Assembly: GCA_012799995.1 (NCBI GenBank)
Contig: JAAZKE010000087.1
Span: forward strand, 1 to 64,000
Reading direction: 5' to 3'
DNA from: Chloroflexota bacterium
Lineage (GTDB): Bacteria; Chloroflexota; Anaerolineae; Anaerolineales; Anaerolineaceae
Length of the DNA stretch: 64,000 bases
Shown: positions 21,938 to 31,846 of the stretch, in pieces
Numbering within the stretch: the first letter of the stretch is position 1
How the letters are laid out: each line of letters begins with the position of its first letter
Position numbers and translations under genes: made by a program
The notes under the pieces: model-generated
Told to the model about the DNA's origin: nothing
Database searches by the model: none
The model's input: only the letters and a program-made list of their open reading frames with translations

Positions 21938-22846
21938 ATGGGGAGCGCCTGCGCAAAAGCGATCTTATTTGGAGAACATGCAGTCGTCTATGGCGAACCT
22001 GGCATTGCAATCCCTGTCCCTCAACTGACCGTAACTGCAACCTTCTCCGAACAAGACTACATGAAATCTTTTCGATCTCTTCATATAAATTCTCCTGAGG
22101 TTGGTCTGGATACTGACATTTATGACCTCAAGTCCACCCATCCTATTCGTCACTTAATTGAGTTATTGCAAATTGAGCTGGGCATTTCCGAACTACCGCA
22201 TAAAACACTTACCATCCGTTCTTCCATCCCGCTTGAATCCGGCCTCGGATCAGGGGCAGCCACATCAATTGCAATTATCCGGGCTTTTTCCGGAGAATAT
22301 GATCATCCGCTTTCGGTTGACCGCGTTTCAGCACTGGCATATGAGATTGAGAAAATTTATCACGGCACACCCTCAGGGATCGATAATCAGGTCATCGCCC
22401 ACGGCATACCGATCTTTTTTCGCAAAGGCTCACCGGTCGAACCATTGAACCTCACCCAGTCTTTACCGCTGATCATTGCGAACTCCGGAATCAAGAGCCC
22501 AACCAGAGAAGTAGTTGGTGATATCCGTGATCACTTTGACCAGCATGAGCAGGTCATTCATGAAATCGGCTCGCTTTCGCTGGCGGCGCGGGATGCATTA
22601 CTGCGATGGGATATGGAACAGGTTGCAACCTTGATGAATGAAAATCAACGCCTGTTGAGGCTTTTGACCGCTTCCAATGAACGGCTCAATGATTTGATCG
22701 ATATCGCGCTGAAAGCGGGAGCCCCTGCTGCTAAATTGACTGGCGCAGGCAGAGGTGGCAATCTGATTGCTCTCTATCGCAATGAATTAGAACGTATGCA
22801 TATCCAGAAAGCATTGAGCGAGGCAGGAGCACAGGTTTACTTATGA
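21938..22846 (+). CDS. mvk: Mevalonate kinase (GHMP kinase)
   Basis: AKAILFGEHAVVYGEPGIAIPVP; IPLESGLGSGAATSIAIIRA; KLTGAGRGGNLIAL. Confidence 0.9.
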   Translation: MGSACAKAILFGEHAVVYGEPGIAIPVPQLTVTATFSEQDYMKSFRSLHINSPEVGLDTDIYDLKSTHPIRHLIELLQIELGISELPHKTLTIRSSIPLESGLGSGAATSIAIIRAFSGEYDHPLSVDRVSALAYEIEKIYHGTPSGIDNQVIAHGIPIFFRKGSPVEPLNLTQSLPLIIANSGIKSPTREVVGDIRDHFDQHEQVIHEIGSLSLAARDALLRWDMEQVATLMNENQRLLRLLTASNERLNDLIDIALKAGAPAAKLTGAGRGGNLIALYRNELERMHIQKALSEAGAQVYL

Positions 22847-23634
22847 TCACTTATCTCAAACTAGGCGGATCGTTAATCACCGATAAAAACAAGCCACACA
22901 TCATCAGACAGGCAGTCCTGCAGCGTTTGGCAGAGGAAATCAGGGCAGCATTGGACGCAGAGCCAGACCTCCAATTGATCATCGGGCATGGCTCCGGCTC
23001 TTTCGGCCATTTTCCAGCCAGCCAATATGGGACGCGCGACGGTGTTGCGACAGCTGAGCAATGGCGCGGATTCGCTCAGGTTCATGCGGAAGCTGCCGAG
23101 CTCAACCGCACCGTCACAGCTGAACTGCGCAAAGCCGGCGTGGACTGTCTGACATTTGACCCGCTATCGCTCTTTGCGGGCGGATCAGACAACCATCAAA
23201 GAGCATCCCAATCAGTTTTTACCGTATTGGAAAAAGGGTTGGTCCCGCTGGTATATGGAGATACCGTGCTGAACCCTGAACGAGGCGGCACCATCCTCTC
23301 CACTGAAGAGGTTTTTATCCAATTAGCGTCTGCTCAGAATCAACCCGCACGTTTTCTGCTTGCCGGAGATGAACCCGGTATCTGGCGTGATTTTCCGGAG
23401 AAGACAGAATTGATCCATTCGGTAGACATTTCCCTTTTTCATCAAATGAATGTAAAATTTATTTGTGGAGCTGCCACAACTGACGTGACAGGGGGAATGC
23501 GCGCAAAAGTAAACCTGGCAGTTTCTTTATTGAAAAAAGGCTTAGGAAAAGAAGTGCTCATTTTTTCAGGGTTGGAACCGCAAAACGTATTTAAAGCGTT
23601 ACTTGGTGAAAACCCAGGAACCCTTATCGCCTGA
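22843..23634 (+). CDS. ipk: Isopentenyl phosphate kinase (amino acid kinase fold)
   Basis: MITYLKLGGSLITDK...IGHGSGSFGHFPASQYG...VYGDTVLNPERGGTILSTEEVF; overlaps mvk by 4 nt. Confidence 0.87.
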   Translation: MITYLKLGGSLITDKNKPHIIRQAVLQRLAEEIRAALDAEPDLQLIIGHGSGSFGHFPASQYGTRDGVATAEQWRGFAQVHAEAAELNRTVTAELRKAGVDCLTFDPLSLFAGGSDNHQRASQSVFTVLEKGLVPLVYGDTVLNPERGGTILSTEEVFIQLASAQNQPARFLLAGDEPGIWRDFPEKTELIHSVDISLFHQMNVKFICGAATTDVTGGMRAKVNLAVSLLKKGLGKEVLIFSGLEPQNVFKALLGENPGTLIA

Positions 23635-23701
23635 AACTAAAGGGTTCCCTTAAAATCTAAAGCAACTATATAAAAAAGGAAAGAATCAGAGACGGATCGG
23701 C

Positions 23702-24856
23702 ATGAACTACGCATCCAATATGGTTATTTATCGGAAAGAAGAGGAAATACTCGCGCCTTATGCTATTCACACAGCCAACAGCAAAGGGCGCACCTACCCC
23801 GAACCCGAGCACGATTTCCGCCCCTGTTTTCAACGCGACAAAGATCGAATCATTCATACCAGTGCATTTCGTCGACTCGAATACAAAACCCAGGTATTTG
23901 TCAACGACGAGGGCGATTATTACCGCACACGTATGACTCACACGCTGGAGGTTGCGCAAATCGGGCGCACGCTTGCCAGAGCCTTGGGCGCAAACGAAGA
24001 CCTCACTGAAGCGATCTGCCTGGCACATGATATTGGCCATCCACCATTCGGTCATTCCGGTGAAGCTTCCCTGGCAAAAATGATGGTTGATTCTGGCTCT
24101 TTCAACCATAATTTACAGACGATGCGAATCATCACCCGATTGGAGAAAAGATATTCCGGGTTTGCCGGGTTGAATCTGACCTATGAAACTCTGGAAGGGA
24201 TTGCCAAGCACGAGACCGAATACGAGGATCCTGCCAGAAAGCCGGAGACAACTGATCTTCGAGGGTCATTTGAGGCGCAAATCGCCAATGCTGCTGACGA
24301 AATTGCCTATTCCGCGCATGATCTGGACGATGGATTGCGGTCAGGGCTGATCAAAGCCAGCCAATGCGAGGATCTGATGGTTTGGAAAACGATTGCTGAT
24401 GCGCTGAACTGGGTTGGCCCGCGTTTTTCAGATCTGACCCGTCATCAGTTTATTCGCAGTCTGATCAATATGATTGTTACCGATCTTTACCATGCCACTC
24501 AGGAAAAGGTTAAAGATTCCGGTGTGCGAACTGTTGAAGACGTGCAGCGGCTGCCCTACAATCTGGTGAGCAACAGTGCTCCTTGGCTGCTGCAATTGCG
24601 CGAGCTGAAAGACTTCCTTTTCAATAACCTTTATCGGCATTATCATGTGATTCGCATGAGTTATAAAGCCGATTTGATCATCACGCGCCTCTTTGAAGCC
24701 TATCGACAGGAGCCCGCGCTGTTGCCCCCACACATTTTGGAAAACATTGCATCCGAAGGACGCGATGTCGCGATTTGCGACTATATCGCAGGTATGACGG
24801 ATCGCTTTGCAATTGATCAATATCAAAAATTATTTGAACCAGAATTTTTGCCGTAA
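23702..24856 (+). CDS. Deoxyguanosinetriphosphate triphosphohydrolase-like HD protein
   Basis: FRPCFQRDKDRIIHTSAFRRLEYKTQVFVN...THTLEVAQIGRTLARAL...CLAHDIGHPPFGHSGE. Confidence 0.93.
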   Translation: MNYASNMVIYRKEEEILAPYAIHTANSKGRTYPEPEHDFRPCFQRDKDRIIHTSAFRRLEYKTQVFVNDEGDYYRTRMTHTLEVAQIGRTLARALGANEDLTEAICLAHDIGHPPFGHSGEASLAKMMVDSGSFNHNLQTMRIITRLEKRYSGFAGLNLTYETLEGIAKHETEYEDPARKPETTDLRGSFEAQIANAADEIAYSAHDLDDGLRSGLIKASQCEDLMVWKTIADALNWVGPRFSDLTRHQFIRSLINMIVTDLYHATQEKVKDSGVRTVEDVQRLPYNLVSNSAPWLLQLRELKDFLFNNLYRHYHVIRMSYKADLIITRLFEAYRQEPALLPPHILENIASEGRDVAICDYIAGMTDRFAIDQYQKLFEPEFLP

Positions 24857-24868
24857 GGAGTTTGGAAA

Positions 24869-25339
24869 ATGGCACCCAATACCACTTATTTAACCGCGGA
24901 AGGAGCGAAAAAACTACAGGAAGAGTTGGCTGAGCTCAAAGGTGTAAAACGTGAGGAGATCATGGAACGCTTGCGATTTGCCATCTCGCAGGGTGATCTC
25001 TCTGAAAATGCCGATTATTCTTCCGCAAAGGAGGATCAGGCATTTCTTGAAGGAAGAATTCTGGAGCTTGAATCGCTGTTGTCCAACGTGAAAATCATCG
25101 ACAATATCAAGGCTGAATCAGGTGTCGTGAATATTGGTTCAACGGTTATTATCCAGGAAGAAGATTTTGAGCCGGAAGAATACCGCATTGTCGGTTCACA
25201 GGAAGCCGACCCCGCCAACGGGCTGATCTCTTTCGAATCTCCGATTGGTTCAGCTTTATATCAGAAAAAAGTGGGCGATGTGGTGCAGGCAGAAACTCCA
25301 ACCGGGAACATCACCTTCAAAATTCTTAAAGTAAAATAA
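24869..25339 (+). CDS. greA: Transcription elongation factor GreA
   Basis: LTAEGAKKLQEELAELKGVKREEIMERLRFAISQGDLSENADYSSAKEDQAFLEGRI. Confidence 0.97.
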   Translation: MAPNTTYLTAEGAKKLQEELAELKGVKREEIMERLRFAISQGDLSENADYSSAKEDQAFLEGRILELESLLSNVKIIDNIKAESGVVNIGSTVIIQEEDFEPEEYRIVGSQEADPANGLISFESPIGSALYQKKVGDVVQAETPTGNITFKILKVK

Positions 25340-25350
25340 GCTCCCCTGTC

Positions 25351-25390
25351 AAAAAAAGAATGCTTCAAAAATTTTGAAGCATTCTTTTTT
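25351..25390. terminator. Bidirectional intrinsic terminator
   Basis: AAAAAAAGAATGCTTCAAAA/ATTTTGAAGCATTCTTTTTT. Confidence 0.85.
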
Positions 25391-25410
25391 ATCTATATAC
25401 CGATATCTGG

Positions 25411-27060
25411 CTATGGTTCCAATTGCCAGACGCGCACATCAAATACCACTTTATTGAAATAGCTGCGCTTGCCGCTGCTGCCGGTGCCATACTCCAGTTC
25501 AGTCACTATCACGATCATCTTCAACGTTTCGGACAACACCTCGTAGGGCTTGTTAACTTCGATCAAGTCGTACCGACCCTTGTTCTTCAATCGTTCCAAC
25601 ATGATGTCATTGGTATATGCGAAGTCGCTGAGCAGGAAATGGGTTGGTGTATGAACGTCATCGCGATCGAACAGCCAGATTTCAAACGCAGTCACTGCTT
25701 TAGGATCGGTATTATTGATCGTTTCCGCAATGCCTATGCCACATTCACCGATGAATTTGTCTTCCTTGTCATCCAATGAGAAGGTCTCGTCAAAGAAATC
25801 ATCGCCCAGTTTGTAGGTTGCCTGATAATGAATCAACGGCTCATTCAGATTCGCAGGAGCAGTCGGTTCCTCCGCCTCATTGTCAGCCTCATCGAGCACC
25901 GGCGAACCGGTAAAAGCTGTTCCATCTAATTCTTCCTCGCTGAACTCCTTACTCTCCTCAATTTCAGCGATCGTATCCGCGTCAATCGTCTCGTCCAGTT
26001 CCAATGCGGATTCAAAATCGGTTACGTCTTCCTCACTACGCAAACTTTCCGTGCTGAGATCAATCATTTCACTGGATGCTTTGTCAGGATACTCTTCATC
26101 TTCCAGGATATCGGATAAATCGTCATCGAAGGCTGTATCCTCTTCCTCTGCGTTGGGGATATCCAAATCGTTGGCTTCATCCTGCTCGGCAAGTTTTTCC
26201 CAGAATGGCGCGTCCTCATCAGTGACAGCTTCTTCTCCCGCAGGGATTTTGCTCAGTTCAAGCTCCGGTTTTTCTCCGGCTGGTTTCTGTTCCTCAAACC
26301 AGTCTGCAGAGACCGATTCGTAGCGCAAACCACCCTCAACAGAAGTGCCTGTTGTCGTCGTTGGTTGATCGGCAACTGCAGTTACTGGCTGTCTTGTTCC
26401 TGATGGAACATCCGGGATGGGATGTTTCCTGAGGAAAGGTTCAGCTGAGCCCTCCTTAAGCGTCATCTCATCTTCAGGTTGACCATTCCTGCGCAGCAGT
26501 CGTTTAATCGATGATCGAAGAGCCAGGAAGAAGGCTTTCCCCCGTTCTGTCAGCAACAGGTACACCACAATGGCCGCAATTAATAACAGCGTCAAAACCC
26601 AGAGAATCACCCGAATCACACTATTCCCTTTATCTGGAAGAGGTGTCGTTTCCGTTTGCAGATCAGGCGAAGCCAGTGAATAGTCACCAACCACCCGCGA
26701 GAATTCCAGCAGCGCCAATGGATCAGTCAGTGGGTCTTTTTTGAGCAGGTTCAAGTAAGAGGTACCGCTGTTCTCAAATCGGTCATAGCGCCAGATCGCC
26801 CGCGGTTGATTGCGGGTAAACGCATATTCTGAGACTGCCATCCGCAGGTAATCTTCTTTCAGAATCTGATCTGCGTTTGCAAATCCATCGCCGGATCCGA
26901 TACTGAACAGGCTGATAAATCCCAACAAAACCAGACAGGCGAGGAATCCCAGAACCAGCCCGCTCCAGAGCGGATATTGCCTGATCAGGTGGTTGAACTT
27001 CTCTTTTATCAATGCCACATTCAAACCTTGATAAGCTGATTTTATCCTGTTCATAATCAC
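25411..27060 (-). CDS. Membrane-anchored protein with long Asp/Glu-rich region, unknown function
   Basis: 549 aa; TM at N-terminus and after ~150 aa; acidic low-complexity centre; conserved-looking C-terminal domain (IHYQATYKLGDDFFDETFSLDD...). Confidence 0.75.
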   Translation of the reverse strand: MIMNRIKSAYQGLNVALIKEKFNHLIRQYPLWSGLVLGFLACLVLLGFISLFSIGSGDGFANADQILKEDYLRMAVSEYAFTRNQPRAIWRYDRFENSGTSYLNLLKKDPLTDPLALLEFSRVVGDYSLASPDLQTETTPLPDKGNSVIRVILWVLTLLLIAAIVVYLLLTERGKAFFLALRSSIKRLLRRNGQPEDEMTLKEGSAEPFLRKHPIPDVPSGTRQPVTAVADQPTTTTGTSVEGGLRYESVSADWFEEQKPAGEKPELELSKIPAGEEAVTDEDAPFWEKLAEQDEANDLDIPNAEEEDTAFDDDLSDILEDEEYPDKASSEMIDLSTESLRSEEDVTDFESALELDETIDADTIAEIEESKEFSEEELDGTAFTGSPVLDEADNEAEEPTAPANLNEPLIHYQATYKLGDDFFDETFSLDDKEDKFIGECGIGIAETINNTDPKAVTAFEIWLFDRDDVHTPTHFLLSDFAYTNDIMLERLKNKGRYDLIEVNKPYEVLSETLKMIVIVTELEYGTGSSGKRSYFNKVVFDVRVWQLEP

Positions 27061-27074
27061 CTGCCGTCTTTAGA

Positions 27075-29513
27075 TCATGCGTTGACTACTTCAATTTTCT
27101 CCTTACAATCCAAACATTGCAAGGTATCTTTATTGATTTCTACCATCATTCCGTCACAATTGGGGCATTTTTGAGCAACTGGTTTCTTCCAGGAGACAAA
27201 ATCACAATCCGGATAGCCGGAACAGCCATAAAAGAGCCGTTTCGATTTTGATCGGCGCTCGACAATCTTTTTCCCGCATTTTGGACAGGAAACGTCCAAC
27301 GTTACCTGAATACTTTCAGTGTATCGACATTTGGGATAAGCGCTGCATCCTATAAACCGCCCCGACTTACCATTGCGATACAACAGATCACTTCCACATT
27401 CAGGACAGGCTCTGCCAACCTTTTCCGGCTCAATTCTGGTTTTTGGCAACGATTCCCGCGCAGTTTTCACCGAAGGCTCAAAATCGGTATAAAAATCACG
27501 AATGAGATACTTCCAGTCTTTCTCACCGGATGCCACACCATCCAGCTCGTCTTCCATCTCCGAGGTGAAACCTTCATTGACAATATTGGGGAAGCTTTTT
27601 ACCAGCAGATCATTGACCAGGATTCCCATCTCTGTCGGGACTAATCGCCGCCGATCGCGAACCACATAGCCCCGATCAAGGATGGTCGTTATCGTGGCAG
27701 CGTAGGTTGAAGGCCGTCCAATTCCTTTCTCTTCCAGCGCTTTTACGAGTGTTGCTTCAGTGAAGCGCGCCGGTGGCTGAGTAAAATGCTGCTCGGGAAT
27801 CGTCTCAAGCCAGATTTGTCGCTGGCCTTCTTTCAACCCTTCCGGGAAGATCACATTCTGGTCAGCGTTCTCATCTTTCTCCTGTCCGGACTGGTCATAG
27901 ACCTGCAGAAACCCCGGAAATACCATTTTGGAGCCGGTAGACCGGAAGTGATAATCAAGTTTTTGTCTACCTGTTACATTGACAGTCAGTGTCTCAAAGA
28001 CTGCGTTCTCCATTTGCGAAGCCACAAAGCGTTTCCAGATCAGAGAATAGAGCTTCATCTGATCAGCAGAGAGGAGCGTTTTCAGTTTCTCCGGAGTGCG
28101 GGTAACATCGGTGGGCCGGATCGCCTCATGCGCTTCCTGTGCCCGTTGTGCTTTGGTTTTATAGACGGGAGGCTGATCGGGAACAAAATTCTTGCCGTAT
28201 TTTTCTACAATAAATCTGCGTGTTTCATCCTGCGCAATCTGAGAAATGTTGGTTGAATCGGTACGCATATAGGTGATCAACCCGGTCATTCCTTCGCTGC
28301 CAATATCAATACCCTCATATAGCTGCTGAGCGATCTTCATCGTCTTTGAAGTCGAATAGCTCAAAGATTTGGATGCTTCCTGCTGCAATGTAGAAGTTGT
28401 GAAAGGTGCAGCAGGTTTGCGGCGTTTGGTTCCACTCTTGATGGAATCGATGTGATAGGCAGCAGTGCGGATGTTCTCCAGATGTTCGTCAACTTCCTCT
28501 TTTCGGTTAAGTGCAACTGCATCGCTGCCGATCTTGACGAGCCGGGAGAGGTAACTTTGTTCGCCACCTTCCGGTTTCAACGAAACCATGACGGTCCAGT
28601 ATTCGATCGGATTAAAGGCATCAATCTCGCGTTCGCGATCCACCACCATTTTGACAGCGACGGACTGCACCCGACCTGCGGAAAGGTTGCGTCTCACTTT
28701 GTTCCACAGCAGCGGGCTCAGGTTGTATCCAACCAGTCGATCAAGCAACCGCCTTGCCTGCTGTGCGTCCACCAGATTCATATTCAGATCGCGGGTGTTA
28801 TCAAAAGCTTCTTTGATCGCCGGTTCGGTGATTTCATGAAACACAACCCGTTCGGTAGTTGCCGGATCCATTTCGGTGGATTCCATCAGGTGCCAGGCAA
28901 TCGCCTCCCCTTCACGGTCAGGGTCAGTTGCGATATAAACTTTCTTCGATTTTTGAACCAGCGCAGTAAGCTCCTTAATCAAAGCTCTTTTTTCATTCGG
29001 AACGCGATATTGCGGTTCAAAGTTATTCTCTATATCGATAGATAAGCTGGATTTTTTCAAGTCGCGCACGTGTCCCATTGAGGCTTTCACGACATATTTC
29101 TTACCAAGAAACCGGCTCACAGTTTTGGCTTTGGCTGGACTTTCGACAATAACCAGCTGGAGATTTCCTTTAGATTCCGAAGTAGACGAACTGGTTTTTC
29201 TGGCAGACACTTTGTTGGTGGAAGCTTTTGCCTTCGTTTTTCCAGCGGACATGGACTTCTTCCGGGTCTTGCTGATGCTTTTTCCTTTAGCAGCATCCCC
29301 ATTTTTTCTTTTCGCAGATGTCTTTTCGGATTCTTTGGTTACAAACTGATCTTTATCAACATGCTCATGCGCAGGTGTCCGCCCCATTCTACTGATTTTG
29401 CCATGGCATACCGCGCATTCTCCTTTTGTGATTGCCGCCCCGCGGACAGTATATTCTGCCCGCGGATTTTCAATTTCCCGGTTCTGTTTACATTTCAGAC
29501 AATATGCTTCCAA
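27075..29513 (-). CDS. topA: DNA topoisomerase I with extra N-terminal zinc-ribbon-like domain
   Basis: LQLVIVESPAKAKTVSRFLG, TYMRTDSTNIS, IGRPSTYAATI, C-terminal Cys4 fingers; N-term YCLKCKQNREIENP...GECAVCHGKI plus Lys-rich linker. Confidence 0.95.
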   Translation of the reverse strand: MEAYCLKCKQNREIENPRAEYTVRGAAITKGECAVCHGKISRMGRTPAHEHVDKDQFVTKESEKTSAKRKNGDAAKGKSISKTRKKSMSAGKTKAKASTNKVSARKTSSSTSESKGNLQLVIVESPAKAKTVSRFLGKKYVVKASMGHVRDLKKSSLSIDIENNFEPQYRVPNEKRALIKELTALVQKSKKVYIATDPDREGEAIAWHLMESTEMDPATTERVVFHEITEPAIKEAFDNTRDLNMNLVDAQQARRLLDRLVGYNLSPLLWNKVRRNLSAGRVQSVAVKMVVDREREIDAFNPIEYWTVMVSLKPEGGEQSYLSRLVKIGSDAVALNRKEEVDEHLENIRTAAYHIDSIKSGTKRRKPAAPFTTSTLQQEASKSLSYSTSKTMKIAQQLYEGIDIGSEGMTGLITYMRTDSTNISQIAQDETRRFIVEKYGKNFVPDQPPVYKTKAQRAQEAHEAIRPTDVTRTPEKLKTLLSADQMKLYSLIWKRFVASQMENAVFETLTVNVTGRQKLDYHFRSTGSKMVFPGFLQVYDQSGQEKDENADQNVIFPEGLKEGQRQIWLETIPEQHFTQPPARFTEATLVKALEEKGIGRPSTYAATITTILDRGYVVRDRRRLVPTEMGILVNDLLVKSFPNIVNEGFTSEMEDELDGVASGEKDWKYLIRDFYTDFEPSVKTARESLPKTRIEPEKVGRACPECGSDLLYRNGKSGRFIGCSAYPKCRYTESIQVTLDVSCPKCGKKIVERRSKSKRLFYGCSGYPDCDFVSWKKPVAQKCPNCDGMMVEINKDTLQCLDCKEKIEVVNA

Positions 29514-29521
29514 AACTACTC

Positions 29522-30604
29522 CTATAAATACGAGTTTAATTGGTTTTTCTTGAGATAATCCACTACTTCACGGACACGTTGAGAATCACTTTTTCTACAT
29601 ACCAATATCGCTTTATCCGTCTCAACAACAACTGTGTCTTCCATGCCGATCAGAACGACCATTTTTTGTGAATCCGTAGTAGAAGTCAGTGATCCCTTAC
29701 TGTCAAGCGCGTAACTTTGTCCATTCAATACGATCACACCCTGGTCATCGGCAGGCATCACATCAAAAAGCGACTCCCAGGAACCGATATCGTTCCAGGC
29801 AAGGTTCTCCGCCGGCAGGACAACCACGTCGTCCGATTTCTCCATCACGCCAACATCTACCGAAACCTGCACCAGAATTGGCCATACTTTTTGAATATTC
29901 TGCTGGAATTCTACTTCATCCGCAGAATCGAGAATCTGGTCCAGACTTCGGGTCAGCTCCGGCAGGAATCTGGCAATGTCTTTCTTGATTTGATCGGCAC
30001 GCCAGATAAACATTCCCGAATTCCAGTAGAAATTTCCCTTCGCCAGGAAGGCTTCCGCTTTTTCTTTGTTTGGTTTTTCGTGGAATCGCTTTACCCTCAG
30101 CAAGGGGTAATCGGTTGGCAGCGGATCCCCAAATTCGATATATCCCATGCCCGTTGAGGGAAACGTCGGCTTAATTCCCATCGTAACAAGATGCTTCCGA
30201 TTGGCTGCGTCGTATCCATTGCGTAATAATTCATGAAACAAAGGAACATTTTGGATATAGTGGTCAGCCGGCAACACTGCCATCACCGCATTCGGATTTT
30301 TTCGCAGCAAATAAACCGCAGCCAGCCCAACTACACTGGCAGTCCCTTTTGGCAGGGGCTCGATCAAGAAGTTCTCAGCAGGAATGTTTGTTTGTGCCTT
30401 CAGTTTGTCAGTTTGCTCGGCAGTTGATACCACCAGAATATGATCCGTGTCGATCACACCCTTCAATCGGTCAATTGTCAGCTGGAACATCGTGCGTTCA
30501 CCAGCAAGTTTTAGCATCTGCTTCGGATGGTCTCGCGTTGAGATCGGCCACAATCGCGTTCCTCCACCCCCCGCCATGATTACAGCATAAAAGTTGTCAT
30601 TCAT
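29522..30604 (-). CDS. manC: Mannose-1-phosphate guanylyltransferase
   Basis: MNDNFYAVIMAGGGGTRLWPISTRDHPKQMLKL; FHEKPNKEKAEAFL; WNSGMFIW. Confidence 0.92.
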   Translation of the reverse strand: MNDNFYAVIMAGGGGTRLWPISTRDHPKQMLKLAGERTMFQLTIDRLKGVIDTDHILVVSTAEQTDKLKAQTNIPAENFLIEPLPKGTASVVGLAAVYLLRKNPNAVMAVLPADHYIQNVPLFHELLRNGYDAANRKHLVTMGIKPTFPSTGMGYIEFGDPLPTDYPLLRVKRFHEKPNKEKAEAFLAKGNFYWNSGMFIWRADQIKKDIARFLPELTRSLDQILDSADEVEFQQNIQKVWPILVQVSVDVGVMEKSDDVVVLPAENLAWNDIGSWESLFDVMPADDQGVIVLNGQSYALDSKGSLTSTTDSQKMVVLIGMEDTVVVETDKAILVCRKSDSQRVREVVDYLKKNQLNSYL

Positions 30605-30739
30605 TGTCGGGTCTCCTTTCAATTCCATCCGTCCGATTCATTTTTTCCAATAATCCTAACACAGGTTTAAACGCGTTTTAGAAACAATCAAAAAATATTT
30701 GCATGGTCTGTTTTTTTCCTGGGACTGATTTGAATGCTG

Positions 30740-31846
30740 CTAAAAAAGCGATTGATTCTTCCGGTAGGTGTTCGGATTGGTTTCTGTCACAAACCCTTTG
30801 ATCTCAAGCATCGTCAATATCGCACCAATTTTTCCAGCTGGCAAGTGCAAAACACGCGATATTTCGTCTATGTGAACGGCTTCATCAGAGATCAATTCGA
30901 TTATTCTCTGCTCCAGTGGGTCTTCAAAGCTCATTTGTAATGGTTTTGAGATCGTCTTTGGCTTGGAGATAACAGTCCTCTTCATAAAGTCCAACAGATC
31001 TTCTTTCTGCAGCAATGGAATGGCGCCATCCCGGATCAGGCGATTGGTACCTATTGATTGCGGTGTATTGACGTTGCCGGGAATCACAAACACTTCACGG
31101 CCTTGTTCTGCGGCAAATTTCGCGGTGATCAGTGCACCCGATTTTTCGCCAGCTTCTATCACGATCGTTGCAGCTGCCATTCCGGAGATAATGCGGTTCC
31201 GCGGTGGAAAATTCGTACGATCCGGCGGAGTTCCGGGCGGATAATCACTGACCAGGGCACCGTCATGCATGATGCGTTCGGCAAGAATCCGGTTTTCAGC
31301 TGGATAAATAATATCCACACCTGATCCCAGCACAGCTACTGTTTTGCCATTATGTCTGACGGTTGAGTGATGAATGACCGTGTCGATCCCGCGCGCCATT
31401 CCCGAGACCGTAACAACACCATTATCAGCCAGATATTCGGCCAGATCAGCCGCAGTTGATGACCCATAGGAGGTCATGCGCCGAGTTCCCACGATCGCGA
31501 CTGATTTTTCCATCTCCAATGGCAAATGTCCGCGAATGTAGAGAATCGGTGGAGGGGTGGCAATTGTCTTGAGCAGGGATGGGTATTCATCATCATCCCA
31601 GCGGATGACCTCGATCCCTTTGTCGTATATTTCCTGTGTGATTTTTATCGGCTCAATTTTCTTACGCGCCTGTTGGATTACGGAAACCAACCGGGAAGGA
31701 ATTCCAGCTGAAACCAGTCGCGTCGGTGTCGCTTCCCAGGCTTCCTGTAATGAAGGAAAGGCTGTCAGCAGCATGCGGAAGCGCACCGCTCCCAACCCCT
31801 TTACGTGGCTGAACGCTACCCAATAGGGGAGATCATCATCAATCAT
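30740..31846 (-). CDS. dprA: DNA-processing protein DprA
   Basis: VAIVGTRRMTSYG...VVTVSGMARGIDTVIHHSTV...GSGVDIIYPAEN...EAGEKSGALITAKFA. Confidence 0.95.
   Translation of the reverse strand: MIDDDLPYWVAFSHVKGLGAVRFRMLLTAFPSLQEAWEATPTRLVSAGIPSRLVSVIQQARKKIEPIKITQEIYDKGIEVIRWDDDEYPSLLKTIATPPPILYIRGHLPLEMEKSVAIVGTRRMTSYGSSTAADLAEYLADNGVVTVSGMARGIDTVIHHSTVRHNGKTVAVLGSGVDIIYPAENRILAERIMHDGALVSDYPPGTPPDRTNFPPRNRIISGMAAATIVIEAGEKSGALITAKFAAEQGREVFVIPGNVNTPQSIGTNRLIRDGAIPLLQKEDLLDFMKRTVISKPKTISKPLQMSFEDPLEQRIIELISDEAVHIDEISRVLHLPAGKIGAILTMLEIKGFVTETNPNTYRKNQSLF

Noticed and set aside
25880-26323. Ser-rich 147-aa plus-strand ORF
   Set aside because: Mirror image of the acidic (GAN/GAT-rich) tract in the minus-strand 549-aa protein.
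28452-29045. 197-aa plus-strand ORF
   Set aside because: Antisense to topA.
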